From positions 1-64,000 of the forward strand of contig JAECUM010004377.1 of the NCBI GenBank assembly GCA_016617855.1: a stretch of DNA of 64,000 nt, read 5' to 3'. Source of the DNA: Megalonaias nervosa. Its lineage: Eukaryota > Mollusca > Bivalvia > Unionida > Unionidae. The notes beneath the pieces were generated by a model. It ran no database searches. It had not been told where the DNA came from and worked only from the letters and a program-made list of their open reading frames with translations. The position numbers were made by a program, and so were the translations under genes. Below, in pieces: positions 37,447 through 49,830 of the stretch (the first letter of the stretch is position 1; every line of letters begins with the position of its first letter).

Positions 37447-37715
37447 TATATATATCGCATTTCTTGCTTTGGTCTCACTTCTCCCTGTTTAGCTCCCACT
37501 TCTCCCTGTATTGTCCAAAAGGAGAAGTCACTTCTCCCTAAAATTCAAGTCTAGCTTGACCCCTGGGATTTTGACCAATTTGATGAAAGTCATGGCCATA
37601 CCTTGTTATCTGAGTGACAGTGCTATATTATTGGATTTTGACCAACTTAATGAAATAATGACCACACCCATGTTATATAAGGGGCAGTGGTATATTGTAG
37701 GATTTTAAAATAAGA
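35465..37715. repeat. ~90-bp minisatellite split by a transposon
   Basis: Units in 35465-35832 and 37566-37715 share 'TCATGACCATACCCATGTTA', 'TATAAGGGGTAGTCATATAC' and 'GGGATTTT...GACAAAATATGACCAATT'. The 1.73-kb element at 35833-37565 separates the two parts. Confidence 0.8.
35833..37565. mobile_element. 1.73-kb DNA transposon (CAGGGGTCA ends) in a minisatellite
   Basis: The termini are CAGGGGTCATGCTA and, on the other strand, CAGGGGTCAAGCTA (13 of 14 bases). GGATT occurs directly before (35828-35832) and directly after (37566-37570). The flanking ~90-bp minisatellite supplies the empty site: a later unit reads 'attGGATTttgaccaa' without interruption. This gives exact borders and a 5-bp target duplication. 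The ends and the 5-bp duplication suit a hAT5-type element, but no transposase is recognisable; the interior is AT-rich with a long (TA)n run at 37395-37455. G+C-rich subterminal stretches (gggcgaaaaagtcgccc near the left, ggagaag/cttctccc near the right) may be transposase-binding motifs. Confidence 0.75.
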
Positions 37716-37719
37716 GACA

Positions 37720-38400
37720 TCAACATTATTCATACTGTGTGCGATTAGGTTCAAATATACTATAATGATCATGAAATCCATGTTTTACTCAAATACCCAC
37801 TTCTACCATTACTAAATACACTGTCCACATACAATGTGTTTAAAAATGCACAATTAGGATAAACTTCGTCCAGCTAAAGCTCATCATAATAAGAACACAT
37901 TTACGATATGTCATCAAGTTTCCCTATCACATGTACACTACCACAAGAGTCTGTTCCCTTTGGCTAGAATGGGAATTATCGACTTGAGAGTTTCATTCTC
38001 TCTCATACTATGGCCAATGCTTACTAAAACAAATTACTGATTTGACCCACAAAGAAATAAGTTGCAATGATGTACCAGGCATGCATGGTGACAACTGCAC
38101 ATAATCCTTGACAGATGGTACTTATGATAGAAAAATACCTTCTTAACCTAGAGGACTGGACAGCATTTTGCACATGTAAATATTTCCCCATCTCTCTTGC
38201 ATCCCACCACTACTCCAGGATGGATATGTGTTTATATCAAATAAAAAAAAAAAATCATAAATCCTCTGAAAATAGTGACAGCAAAATGACTGGTCAGCAT
38301 GCATAGCTTCTGATAACGATCATAATATGTACGCTTCACACCAATGAACTAAAACCTGCACAAGCAGAAGCATTCAGAAAATTCTACCATAAACTGCACC
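37720..38400. other. no gene seen
   Basis: Unique-looking sequence between two repeat regions. Confidence 0.4.
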
Positions 38401-39370
38401 CAGCTGTTAAGACAAAATGGGAAGAAAAAAAACTCTTTAAAAAGTGATGCAAGCAAATAGGTTTATCAACATGTACATCTTTAGATGATGCCTTTAATAT
38501 CTACCAAGTTTAAAAGTGATCACAAAAAAAGAGGCAAGACAAGTTGTGTTCACAAGATTCTAATATGGCACTGAGCTGCATGATTCAAAGGGTAATAACT
38601 CTAGAAAAAAATACATATACATCTTCAAACAATGACCACACCGATACGGAATTTAATGGCAATCCACTGAAAAATGTGAGACTAACCACCTTCACAAGAT
38701 TCTGTGACACACTACATTAGGCTCCAATTAAAAAAAAAAAAAAATTAAAATAGTGCAATAGCTCTAAAACAATTCATTGATTTGTCAATATACACATCAA
38801 CAAATGTTTATTATAATGTTTCCAAACCTTCACTTTGAAATCTGTTAAGTCTTGTTGCATTCAGAAAATTCTGTATTCAAATGCAAATTCAGAAAGGACA
38901 ATAAATCTTACAAGATTGTGGGAACAGTGATTTGACAGTATGATTTCACAGCACTGGGGTACTGGTTGTGCTGATGAGACTGAATCATACGCAGCATTAA
39001 GACCCATTGCAGCTTAAACAAAAAGGGCAATAACTCTTAACAAACTCTGCAGGATCAAAGTGATTTGTTGCAAAGTAAATTTTCAGATAATAACCATAAT
39101 ATTTGCCCCGCTTCTTGGCAATCCATCAAAAACTTCAGTTGCTAACAAGATAATATTGCATCATACATAGTATTAATCTACGATATTCAAAGGGAATAAA
39201 ACTAATGAAATTTGCAGGAGCATAGTGATTTCTTCATATTTGCATCTTTAGATGATGACTATTAAATTTACCAAGCTTCACGGCAATCCATCAAAAACTT
39301 AGACACTTGTTATGCTAATAAGATTGCATGCCAGATGGATAGAGACAGATACAAGGATTACTATATACCC
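38400..39370. repeat. diffuse repeat of ~150-170-bp units
   Basis: Phrases 'GGGCAATAACTCT', 'GCAATCCATCAAAAACTT', 'ACATCTTTAGATGATGACTA' and 'GATAGAGACAGATACAAGGA' recur in order. The end reads 'CTATATACCCCTGCTGGTAA', like the terminal phrase of widespread mollusc-type repeats. Confidence 0.6.
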
Positions 39371-39534
39371 CTGCTGGTAATAGCAGGAGTTTAAATATCA
39401 ATGGGGATTTAACAGTCATTCGAAGCTGAGGATGGTATCTAAGTTCGAGGTATGCTTAGAATTTGTTATTTTTATTCAAGTTTGGACCAGAACAAGTATA
39501 TGTGCTTTTATTAACACTTATTAACATATGAGTG

Positions 39535-39911
39535 CAGGGTTATTAAATTTCCACTTAAGAAAAATTCAAGAACTTTTCCAGACTTTGCAGGTCTCAAAAA
39601 TAAATTTCCAGGACCTCAAATATAGACAGTAAAAGTGAAAATTGCATACAGAATGATGAGCAACACAAACCAAACATGACACACAGGAGATTAGCAAAAC
39701 AAAATAGCAAGATTGTTAATGAACCCGATCATACCAATATTCCAGAACCATATCACTAAAAAAATGATTCAAAGTAATTTTCAAGGCAGCAAAAATGATT
39801 TTTAAGGATTTCCTAAACATTGTAAAATTAAAATATCAGTTTTCCAGGATTTTAAGACATTTAATTTAAAAATCAAAAATCCAGTACTTCCAAGGATGTG
39901 TACAAACCCTG
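39535..39911. mobile_element. hAT-like non-autonomous element, 377 bp
   Basis: The termini are CAGGGTTATTAAATTTCC and, on the other strand, CAGGGTTTGTACACATCC. The interior carries repeated 'acttttccag...tttccaggac' strings shared with the element at 59573-60049. The flanks TATGAGTG and TGCAAGTG agree at 5 of 8 bases, a weak 8-bp target duplication. Confidence 0.55.
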
Positions 39912-40380
39912 TGCAAGTGCATTACACTGAACTCAATAAGCATGATATATATCTATCTAGTTGATCAGAAAGATATTCATCAACATACATTTAACTTCAC
40001 ACAAATTCAAATGTAAACACCACTGATTTTGATCTTCTATTATAAACTGCTAACAGATCAGACCTCATGCCACTAGCTTAAAATCGGAAGTAGAGAGAAC
40101 AGTGAAACCCCTGATCTTCCAATGCATCATAGGACAACAGATACAGGACCATGACATATGCACACGGAAACAGAAGAGTTAACTCAACTGAATTGAACTG
40201 TAGGAGTTCTTTTCCCTTTTATTGACCATTAACACATATTCACACCAAATAAATCCAGGCTGAAATTTGTACCTAGATTCTGATATTTATGAAAAGATAA
40301 GGTGAGAAAAACATGTTGCAGGGTACAGGTAGTTGTTGCCTTTTACGATGAATTTCACAAACCTACACAATGCAGACAAG

Positions 40381-40623
40381 CTTGGCTCCAGGTGGCTAAG
40401 TGGTCTCATGCACTCACCTTTACCAATCACTGTCACCTCACCTCTGCCACATGGGTTTGAGTCTCAGGCTTGGCCAATGTGGGTACATGAGAAAGGGTGC
40501 CAGGAGCTTCCCAAGGGTCAATGGTTCTTAACAGGGGTTCTTACTCCACCAGTTATACTTGCCGCAATGTATAGCCCTATCATGTGCCAAAAAATGGCAT
40601 TAAACCCACAACAACAACAACAA
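40381..40623 (+). mobile_element. SINE family A, full-length copy
   Basis: The head GGTGGCTAAGTGGTCTCATG and B box GGGTTTGAGTCTC are present; the copy ends in (CAA)n at 40607-40623. The open frame 40333-40713 runs through this copy and is not a gene. Confidence 0.8.
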
Positions 40624-40853
40624 TGTAGACAAACAAACAATGCAGATGTAAATCAACTTCTCCTCTATCAGGTCATATTAGTTAGTTATTTGATAATATC
40701 AATTATCAAGTAAAATTCCATATCATATCTGATGCAGACATTATTTTCATTAAATACATATGCAAAAACTCTCATCTACACAGACTTTCATAACGCATAC
40801 AAGTAATTATAATATTCATTGATGAGGCAATATATTTAGACCAATACAATAAC

Positions 40854-41120
40854 AGACCTGCCAACACTAACAAGATTTTCTCAGTAAGGCAGTCAATTTT
40901 CTTCCTGACGACTGACTAATTTTTAGCAGGGTATAACACAATTACGTGTACTGCTATTGTTGACTGGGAAAATGAGCATATAAACAGTTCAGAAGTGTGA
41001 TCCGAGTCTGACAATGCAAATGCAAACATTACGTTCAACTAAAAGGTTTGTCAAGTCCACGTGTAATTTAAGAGCCAGTTTAGTATGACTTACAGATGAA
41101 TCATAATGGTTGGCAGGTCT
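40854..41120. mobile_element. 267-bp non-autonomous element with hAT-like ends
   Basis: The left end AGACCTGCCAACACT and the right end ATGGTTGGCAGGTCT are inverted repeats. The flanks ACAATAAC (40846-40853) and ACAATAAT (41121-41128) give a 7/8 target duplication. The ends match those of the larger elements at 49867 and 52870. A further right-end copy (GGGTTGGCAGGTCTG, about 41289-41303), with similar internal sequence before it, suggests a second, left-truncated copy directly after. Confidence 0.6.
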
Positions 41121-41305
41121 ACAATAATGCACAATTATGAGTTTAAGGTTATTTGTTCACGATCACGTCGTTACATACATACATATCCAGATTTTACTGA
41201 AACAATTGTATTTTCATAATTCTTGCAATTACACTTAAGTTCGTAATTTAAAAGTCATTTCAGTTAAGACAATAGTCAAACTATAAGGGTTGGCAGGTCT
41301 GTGTT
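41121..41305. mobile_element. truncated second copy of the AGACCTGCCAAC element
   Basis: The sequence ends GGGTTGGCAGGTCTG, and the preceding ~80 bases (a 'gtaatttaa...cagtttagta/cagttaaga' stretch) resemble the right part of the 40854-41120 element. No left terminus was found. Confidence 0.4.
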
Positions 41306-41309
41306 ACAC

Positions 41310-43020
41310 ATGATGTCATTATATCATGCAAGGCAAAGGTATAATAACCAAGACTTCCATATGTATTGCAAAGTAATTTCATTACATGATTGTGCAGTTC
41401 TGCAACACAAAAAAACCCCATAGTATTTTTTTATAAACAGATTTTTATAATTGAGCTCATTTTAAATGAAATTAATAAAACTGGATAATTTCAATCTTTT
41501 GAAATGCACACTTGTTTAAAATCTTCTCTATATACACAAAGGTTTGGACATTTTCTTTTAATGCACTCCACACACACAAGTTAAGACAAACTGGTTATAA
41601 GTTATCATCCATCAGACAGCAAAAATATTCAGGCTCAGAAGAACTCTGTAAATGTAAATCTAGAAATATGCATACATTTCATGGACATAGCAGCCCTCGG
41701 ATACTTTTCTGCTCTGTTTTATATGAATGAGCAACATGACAATATTTTTACAATACAAATCAGCCATATTAAATTTAAGTATTTTTACATAATATGAAAA
41801 TTTAATACATACTGAGACTTCACTTCATATTATGGTGTCACAAAGTCACTTGGCTGTATAGTCTTACTCATTCAAACAATCACAGGACTGGGAGAGATCT
41901 TTGCCAAACCAGGGTTTGCTATATTTCTTTATTGATCACAGTTACTCAATAGAAGGCATTTCAGTAAAACTTCTCAGAAGCAAACCAACAACGACATACC
42001 TCCATATCACTGAATTTTTAAAATATGTTCTGCTATCATTCAAGTCAAAACAACATTGAAAACTTAAAAGGTTAAAAGTGAAGCCGACTACTGATGCAGT
42101 CATCTAATAAAAAATTTGGTTTTTAAGGTGGAGCATGATATTATATTATCAAAATGATGCAAGACTCATCAGCTACAATCCACAATGCTCGACATTTTAA
42201 TCCATTTATATGGTAACTCCATGAATTCAATTATAGGTCACATAGTTCAGAAGGATCTGATTCACAATATCTCCTAATATTTAAAGTCCCTACCACTTAC
42301 AAAATAAACAAGGAAAGTTAAATTCATATTTCTTTAAATTCACAGTATTCTATGAATGTCACTAACTAATGTCATCTGGTGCAATGTCCAAGAATTCATC
42401 CTGATTGTCGGATAAAGTAAAGAAATTCTCCATCGTCATATAGTAAATCATTGTCATCTAGACACTGTAAATATCGTCTGATTCCCTTTCCTTGGTCTCA
42501 CTGTCACATGTGTGTGCTTATGTAGACAGAAATTGGGCTCTGTAAGTAACACTTTCATCCTACAGTTTGTGAAATCCATTAAAGGTTGCAACTGAACACG
42601 TCAATTGTGCGGCAAGATCAAATAACCACTCTCTTTTATTTATCACTAAGCAAGTATCACTCACTGCTCAATCAAAGGGTTGCCATGTTGGAGAACAAGT
42701 CAAGAGATTATGGTCAGACATTTACTGGAAGAGGCAGAATTCTACCTGGCACTAAACACATGCATCTGTTAAATTACAGCTCTATCAAAAGGATTGTCAA
42801 CTAGAAAACAAAGTGAGTGCTCTCCTTACAAGCCATGGACTTGAAAACCTGTACACAGTAAACAGGTACCAGGTTCATTTTATTACCTGGGTTATTATCA
42901 ACAGACAAGTACCCATTCACATCTCTACACACATGCCAACCGATCTGGGTCAATGCTGTTTACAGCTGAGTGTGCAATGTACAATTCTAATACAGCATTA
43001 TCCTGATTCAATCAAACTCG
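41310..43020. other. no gene seen; downstream of SEH1
   Basis: AT-rich sequence. It may include part of the SEH1 3' untranslated region (minus strand); several TTTATT strings, which are AATAAA on the minus strand, occur (for example near 42634 and 42880), so no site can be chosen. Confidence 0.35.
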
Positions 43021-43024
43021 CAGG

Positions 43025-43210
43025 GCTCTTTGAGATCTACGTCAAACTCGCAATGTCCAAACTGTGTTAGGCAAGACAGGGCTCTTTGAGATCTACATCA
43101 AACTCGCAATGTCCAAACTGTGTTAGGCAAGACAGGGCTCTTTGAGATCTACGTCAAACTCGCAATGTCCAAACTGTGTTAGGCAAGACAGGGCTCTCTG
43201 AGATCTATGT
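43025..43210. repeat. 56-bp minisatellite, 3.3 copies
   Basis: Unit GGGCTCTTTGAGATCTACGT, CAAACTCGCAATGTCCAAAC, TGTGTTAGGCAAGACA. Copies are almost identical, so the expansion is recent. Confidence 0.95.
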
Positions 43211-43804
43211 CAAATAAAAGGCCTGGTAAAAGTAAATGTCAGAATGATGCTTTCCCAAAATTTCGAAAAGCACTTTAATCAGTTCATGAAATGAGGTGAC
43301 ATCATATGTCACTGGAACCATATGTATGCATCATAAAAACATTGACATTGACTGTTTCTATCCAGTTAAGAGAGAAACCTTGCATCAGCATCTGTTAAAA
43401 TGATGTTCAGTATTATTCTTTATAGTTGACAATAGTTATTTGGCTTGAATGACTGCAGAGAGTATGTCTTGATACATTCCAAGATAGCAAGAATGGTCTT
43501 TCTCGTCTCCATATCGTTATGATCCAACAAAGCCAGTCAAAAGTTGAACAAGACACCTACAGCATTTACTGCACAACACTGTGACAACAGACCTTTCCAT
43601 CATCTGCTGTGATAACTACTCTTCATGTAACAGAACTGAAATTGCAACAATCTATCTATCTAACTGAGAGAAAATGTCAATGATCTAACTGAGAGAAATT
43701 GTCAATGATCTAAGTAATGTACATGTTTCTGGGATGATTGCATCAGCAACATTTTCTTTTAGCTGGGAAACCCAAGGTGTCCTGAATGCAACTTGTTTTG
43801 GTTG

Positions 43805-44065
43805 CGAGTGATGGATATGCATACTAAATACATGGCAGACTAGCTAAAGGTTAGGAGCGATGTATATGCATACTGTACTGAACTGGACATGGCAGACTGG
43901 CTATAGGTTGTGAATGATGTATATGCATACTGTACTGGACATGGCAGACTGGTTATAGGTTATGAGGACATTTATGCATACTGTACTGAATATGGCAGAC
44001 TGGTTATAGGTTATGAGTGACATTTATGCACACTGTGTTAGGCAAGACAGACTGGCTATAGGCTG
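43805..44065. repeat. ~55-bp minisatellite, about 5 copies, in the likely SEH1 3' UTR
   Basis: Units: GGTTATGAGTGATGTATATG, CATACTGTACTGAACATGGC, AGACTGGCTATA. The array ends 20 bases before the SEH1 stop codon on the plus coordinate side, so the minus-strand transcript should carry it at the start of its 3' untranslated region. Its last unit contains TGTGTTAGGCAAGACAG, shared with the 56-bp array. Confidence 0.85.
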
Positions 44066-44084
44066 ATGATGCCTTAATACCACT

Positions 44085-44263
44085 CTAATTTCCATTAGTT
44101 ACTGGAGCAACTCTGAAGTACCTGACACCGGCATTTCCACCGCCTCTATCACCTCCTGCACTCTGATTAATCTGTAATTGGCCAAACTGAGGGCGCTCTA
44201 CTTCTTGTGGGCTGCCATCACCCGTTAAAACAGCAATGCATTTCCAGCTGCCAAGGTAATTGG
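44085..44263 (-). CDS. SEH1L: SEH1 terminal coding exon with stop codon
   Basis: The last coding exon starts after a long pyrimidine tract (ttttttttttcctcag) and runs 179 bases to a TAG stop at 44085-44087. It encodes ANYLGSWKCIAVLTGDGSP, matching the WKANYMDNWKC...G.GSP segment just after the last WD40 blade in vertebrate SEH1L. A Gly/Asn/Gln-rich tail follows and ends RYFRVAPVTNGN. The tail after GDGSP is not conserved with vertebrates and is probably disordered. The 3' untranslated region must run toward lower coordinates, through the 55-bp repeats at 43.8-44.07 kb. I could not choose a poly(A) site. Confidence 0.92.
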
Positions 44264-44289
44264 CTGAGGAAAAAAAAAATCAAGATTAA

Positions 44290-47200
44290 AGTGAACATTA
44301 ACTTCTGAGCTACTGTAGTATCATTTATTTTTAGAGTTTCAATTTTTGTGATTTTATAATAAAACAAAGAAGAAAAAAAAAATAATTTCATGGTTACTTA
44401 AATTCATGGTTTTGCCTGTTAAAGTTGGCATATTTTAAGTATTTAATTTCATCGATTAAACTCTACAAATACCAAAAATAAATACAAAAGAACAAACTAT
44501 GCTGACAACAAATGATGGTCACTTCAATGGTTGAAACAAAACTAACAACCTATACAGGTACAAATCCGACAGCTGTCAAATCAATCACTTACACTCAAAA
44601 TCTAACAGTCAAAACTGACAAAATCACTAAGCTAACTTGTTATTAAAGCATATGTTCATGATCTCTTCCTTAAAACACTGTCCATAAAGTTGCATCATCA
44701 GTTCTTTTTGACAACCAATGCAGTAACAGTCATTTAAGAGTGGCATAATTAAACTTAGATCCTGGTGGACATGGATAAAGTCATCTTTCCACATGTAAAG
44801 CAAACACGTTATCAGCTGTACTTTGCTCAATGCAATCAGCAAAGCAGTGGCAACATTTGAAGTGTTCAGAGCCCATCAAAGTGCAAAAACGTTAACTAAA
44901 TTGAAAAACAATGGAATCATTCCTTAGTCTCATGTATGAACCAGTTTCAACCCCAAAACTTTACAAGAAATAAACAAACTAAAATCATATTTTCACATCT
45001 GGTATGCTAAACAGGTCATGGAGACCATCAGGGAAAAGGGGAGCATCAGTATACTGTTTCAGTGAACCTTAAAACCTCATCAATCAAGCCAATACATGTA
45101 GCTAATGTGAAAATATGTAAAAGATCATACCTAATTATCAATGGCTTTGAGAAAGCTGGACTTAAAAGTCAACAATTTCAAGTTTTATTTACCTAGAAAC
45201 ACCTGTATCAACCATCAGACTTGATTGAGATGAAGCTGACATAGTAGCTTCATCCACAAATCAGTAAAATGTGAGCTTTAACACTCTTCTCTCATGAGTG
45301 TATATAGTGTGTTATTTGTAACTGTGCTTCATGCAACAGTTCTTCTATTTTACAGTCATGTTATTCATTTGAATTAAGTATGCATGGATAAAATGAGATG
45401 TGCTTTTGCATGAGATTAACAATTTTTGACAAGTTTCACCTGAATGAACAAGTTTCACCTGAATGAAGAACTAATCTGAATAAATATTAAATAATTTTCA
45501 ATTACCAGTAATTATCATTTATTCTTTCTTTTAATACCATTTTAATATCTTATACATTTTCTCATTTCTCAGTATTTTAATTTATCTCACAAAATATTTA
45601 AGGTAGTGAGTGGAAATTACAGCTATCGGATACAATACAGATATGTGTGCACTTAAACAATATCAAACACTTTACAGTTCTTTCTATAAAGAATTAAAAA
45701 AAACATATAAGCTGTCCTTTTTGTTATAAACTGAATCTTTCTTTAACCACATAACAAAAATGACATTAATTTATCAAACAGCTTCCCAATATCTAGGAAC
45801 AGAACACAATATCAAAATGGGGTTGGGGACTTCATTATATGTAGTTAATTGTTCATTGGGTCTTTAAATTCATGTTTCAGGGCAACAACGAAATCCATGA
45901 AAATTGGTGTCCCATGAAAATTAGCAATATGACAGTATTTCTCTGTTCATCAGACAACTGTTGCTTTCAGGAGTTGATGTATGTATCAGGATTCTCAACA
46001 GATTTCCAAACTTAACAGTCAGTTGACTCTTGACCCCAAAATCTCAGGAATCAAACTGAAAATCTCAAGAGTCAAAACTAAAATCTAGAAAGTCAATTCT
46101 TTTGGACAATCATGAGCCCATAGCTGTGATTCCTTGTTATCGGCAAAACAAATGATGTTTAAGATTTCTTGTCTTGTGCTGAATAATGAGAAATACCTGT
46201 TCAGTATTTTGTAAGAAATATACAATCTCAGTTTTGTAAAAGTGTTTCTCATTCTAACTGTTTGTGTGGTGTATATTTTGTATACGAAATAGTCAGAAGA
46301 TGATTTTATACTTTATTATATTTTCAACTTTTCAACATATTCTGTTATCAACTGCTCAAATCATTTTATATGCAAAAATATACCCATACAACTATGAAGG
46401 CTAGATATTATTCAAATATCAATGATGTACATCACAGAATTTTCAGTTCACTTTTCCACTCGTCCTTAAATTTTCTAACAAATTTCAGAGAGTGGCTCTT
46501 CTTCTTCTCCTCAGAGCTGACAAATTTAAGAGAAATTATGGTACTAGTAAAATCATCAGCGGATTCAATAATCAGAAAAGTATCATTCCTTTCACAAGCT
46601 AAACTCCTTCTTTGTATATCGGAATAATGCGATTGTGGCTTTTACGTTTTTATTGTGATGCAAAATCTTTGGAGTCTCCGGGACGGAAAATTCATCACTG
46701 CCAGGTCATTCCCAAGACAGAGACAGAAATGAAAATAATCTTGGCACCACTGTGATTTTAAAATCAATAAAACACAATCCCATGCCGAAAACTGCCTTAG
46801 TGAGAAGGCATATATTTCTGTTTTGTCGAACTGATTATAATTTAAAGCGCAATATAAAAAAAATGCCGATATTTTATCAGAAATGAATCCAGTGAAGTCA
46901 TAAATGATTCCGAACTTAAACATTCTGCTAAATGAAGCAACTTGGGAATAAAACAATTAAAGTTGGTCCACAGTAAATTTGTTATGGACAGCGTACTCTT
47001 GGTAAGAAACTAAGCTGGAAGCGAATCATGGGTAATAAAGATTGATGTTCCAGCCCAAATCCACATGCTTAAAAAAAAACCAAACCGGTCAAAATTTCCA
47101 CACATCAAAAATGGGTCATTTTTAAATTCCATGCATCAAAACCTGAGGGTACGCATCCATTGAAAACCCTGCGTATATTGTAGATTTTAGACACAGTACA

Positions 47201-47765
47201 AAGATTGTACCCAATTAATATATGAAGCTTTCACTTCAAGATATAACAGAAATAAATTTAATATCTTCAAACATATACCATAGTCATTCTAACAGAAGCC
47301 CCCTTGGAATAGTTACCCTCCCCTTTTTGTCTCCACAAAAAAAGAAATTTGTACTTTATCAAGGCTTATAGATCCATTTATATCCATTATGGTATGTCCA
47401 GATAATTAAAACAGTACACAAGTAATCCAATGACTGTTAACAAAATCAAAACAACTTAATTTACGAATGTTTTAGTCAAACAATGATGATTGGTATTCAA
47501 CTCTCCCTTTTGGAAATTGCACCGGCCAAGGGGTGTTTATTAGAATAATTACAGTATTATCAAGGAAAAGAGCTTTCGGTAAGGTCACATATTGATTATC
47601 CTGACCTGAAAACTTGGATTTTGTCCCAGTAAATGACATTACAATTAAATTATAGTAACATAAATAAGAAACAACCGGTCTAGAAGACATTTCATCAGTC
47701 TGAATAAATGAAGAGAATAACTGTTGTATGGATACAAAAATTTAATTTCTTCTAATATAACCAAC
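44290..47765. other. SEH1 last intron, part without recognised elements
   Basis: AT-rich intron sequence. Frames of 71-104 codons (44627-44842, 46370-46627, 46642-46956) show no domain, splice context or conservation I can recognise. Confidence 0.45.
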
Positions 47766-47769
47766 AAGC

Positions 47770-48125
47770 TTACTAGCATGAGGACCCTGCGATAACGTAA
47801 ATTCGGATATAATGCGGTCGTGGCGTGGCTCCCGAAATTTCATATATTCCTTCACACATGAAAAAATATTTTTCGTTCAAAGTATGTGAAATAGTGCATA
47901 AAAAATTTATTATCAATTTGGGGGAGAGATCGCGCATGAATTCGAATATAATATGATTGTGGTGTGGTTCCTGAAATTTTAAATACATGTACATGTATTT
48001 TTCTCGTACCCAGAAAAATATTTTTTTAAAGTACGAGAAATAGTGTGCAATAAGTTTATTATCATTTTGGGGAAAAGTTTGCGTATGAATTCAAAAATAA
48101 TATGATCATGGCATGGCTTCTGAAA
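47770..48125. repeat. ~130-bp repeat, about 2.7 copies, with internal hairpin
   Basis: 'GAATTCGAATATAATATGAT', 'GTGGTGTGGTTCCTGAAATT' and 'TTTATTATCAATTTGGGG' recur. Each unit holds an inverted repeat such as TTTTTCTCGTAC...GTACGAGAAATAG (48000-48046). Confidence 0.7.
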
Positions 48126-48129
48126 TTTA

Positions 48130-48900
48130 ACAATTTCACCAGGTTCTTGAAGTGTTATGCCAAAATGAACATTATCAGAAAAGTTACTTGTTACTGATCC
48201 ATGAGTAAAGCCAGTAAGTCGTCTTTGTGATTGTCTTCAATTAATTCTGTATACAATCGTTGCTCAAACATTAGCCAACATGTGTTTCTTCTTTAATTGC
48301 ATACACAATCAAGCAGCAGACAATGTGGTGGTTGATAAAAGATTCTCACAATTTAATAAACATCAAAAAAGAAAAGCCGCAAACAAGTTTGCTGAGTTTG
48401 GTGGTGTTATTAGATGCAATCAGTTGACAGTATATAATGTCTGCTTTATTAGCTGGAAATCGAAAGGGTATGAAACTGTACATGCGTTCAGCTTAAAAAA
48501 CTTTATTCTTGACTTTGCTAGAAGCCAAAAGTTCGTGGCAAAAAGCAGACTCCATTAGACAGATTTTTTAAGAAATGATGAAATTTAAAATTATGGAGTC
48601 ATGCAACCAGATTGAGTTTGCACTTTGCACAATGATTAGTATAGTAGTTTTCACATGTTTCTTTCGATATTCCCAAAATCTGAAGTAAAAGTTATATCCA
48701 TGCTGAAAGCATGTGTTGATTGTTAATTGTTCTTGCTGTAGTCATTCAAACGAATAGGTGTACAAGTGTTAATTATTGGGAATTTACAATGGATAAAGGT
48801 ACACAGAAATACATATGAGAAAATATTAGCAGTATGAAAAATTACAGACACCGTTCATATACCCTGGAACATAATGAACCGTACATGTGCTTCGTCTTTC
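48130..48900. other. no gene recognised; 92-codon plus-strand frame at 48280-48558
   Basis: The frame has ordinary composition (FSQFNKHQKRKAANKFAEF near its middle) and may be a transposon fragment, but no family is recognised. Confidence 0.3.
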
Positions 48901-48929
48901 TTAACCTAATTTTGCTGTTAATTTTTCCG

Positions 48930-49210
48930 ACTGAATTCAGACACATAATGACCTGTGACAAAATTATTGAACAGTTTAAATATGTATGCAATTTTTGCAA
49001 TGGAATTACATGTATTATGGATTAAATGCATCCCACGGCAGTACGATATCAGAAGGTAAGTAAACGGTGTTAATACTCTGTTCATGCTATATATTAGACG
49101 TTGAATTCAGACACAATGATCTGTGACAAAACTATTGAATATCTTAAATCTGTGTGCAATTTTTCAATGGAATTACATGCATTATGGATGAAATGCATGC
49201 CACGACAGCA
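48930..49210. repeat. ~170-bp tandem duplication
   Basis: 'GAATTCAGACACAATGATCT', 'GTGCAATTTTTCAATGGAAT' and 'GATGAAATGCATGCCACG' occur twice in the same order. Confidence 0.75.
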
Positions 49211-49305
49211 CGATAGTAAACGGTGTTGATACCCTATTCATGATATACATTAGACATGAATACATGTATATGTGCCAATGAGTTGTTCTCTGAAAAAGTA
49301 AAATA

Positions 49306-49393
49306 CTGTAAAGTCCTGCATTAATGTGACCCCGTTATTAACACGATCCAATTTTTTGGACCCTAATTATTGTGTTATAGCGGGGTTCCACTG
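49306..49393. mobile_element. short Tigger-like palindromic MITE, 88 bp
   Basis: The sequence is roughly palindromic: the right end, complemented, reads CAGTGGAACCCCGCTATAAC, and the left end CTGTAAAGTCCTGCATTAAT is its diverged partner. The centre pairs GATCC-AATTTTTT-GGACC. TA flanks both ends. The right terminus matches the 'CAGTGGAACC' ends common in pogo/Tigger MITEs. Confidence 0.55.
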
Positions 49394-49607
49394 TATGTGC
49401 TAAACAGCTTTTGTAAATACAGTGCCTACTCTAATGGTAAGTAGAAACCAAGACAGACAGGTGGGGAGTCATACGAGTCTCAGACTTATATAGGCTGCAA
49501 AATAGAATCTCTCTATATGCAAGACAGACAGCTCTCCCTCATTATAATGCAGTAGTCAGTGTCCATAACCACATACCATATTATGTACCTAACCGTGTTT
49601 GGGGAGC

Positions 49608-49830
49608 AGTGGTGGCTTAGGAGTTAGCGTGTCAGATTCGCATCCAAAAGGGTGTAGCTTTGATATCTACCATCAGACCAGTTTGGATCAGCTAAAACAG
49701 TGTTTCCTTGGGCAAGGTGCTTTACTCCAACTGCCTCAGCACTAAATAACCTACATGTGTTACTATCCCATATGGCACCGAACTGAACCAAAACTAAACG
49801 TGTTATACTGAAATTCACAATATAATCAGG
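49608..49830 (+). mobile_element. possible SINE family C
   Basis: The head GTGGTGGCTTAGGAGTTAGC resembles a Pol III A box. The body contains TTGGGCAAGGTGCTTTACTC, a string type common in animal SINE-like repeats. A short similar head (CATGGTGGCTTAGTGGTTTG) recurs at 62550. Confidence 0.45.

Noticed and set aside
46642..46956. 104-codon minus-strand frame in the SEH1 intron
   Set aside because: No domain, and it does not match any part of SEH1.
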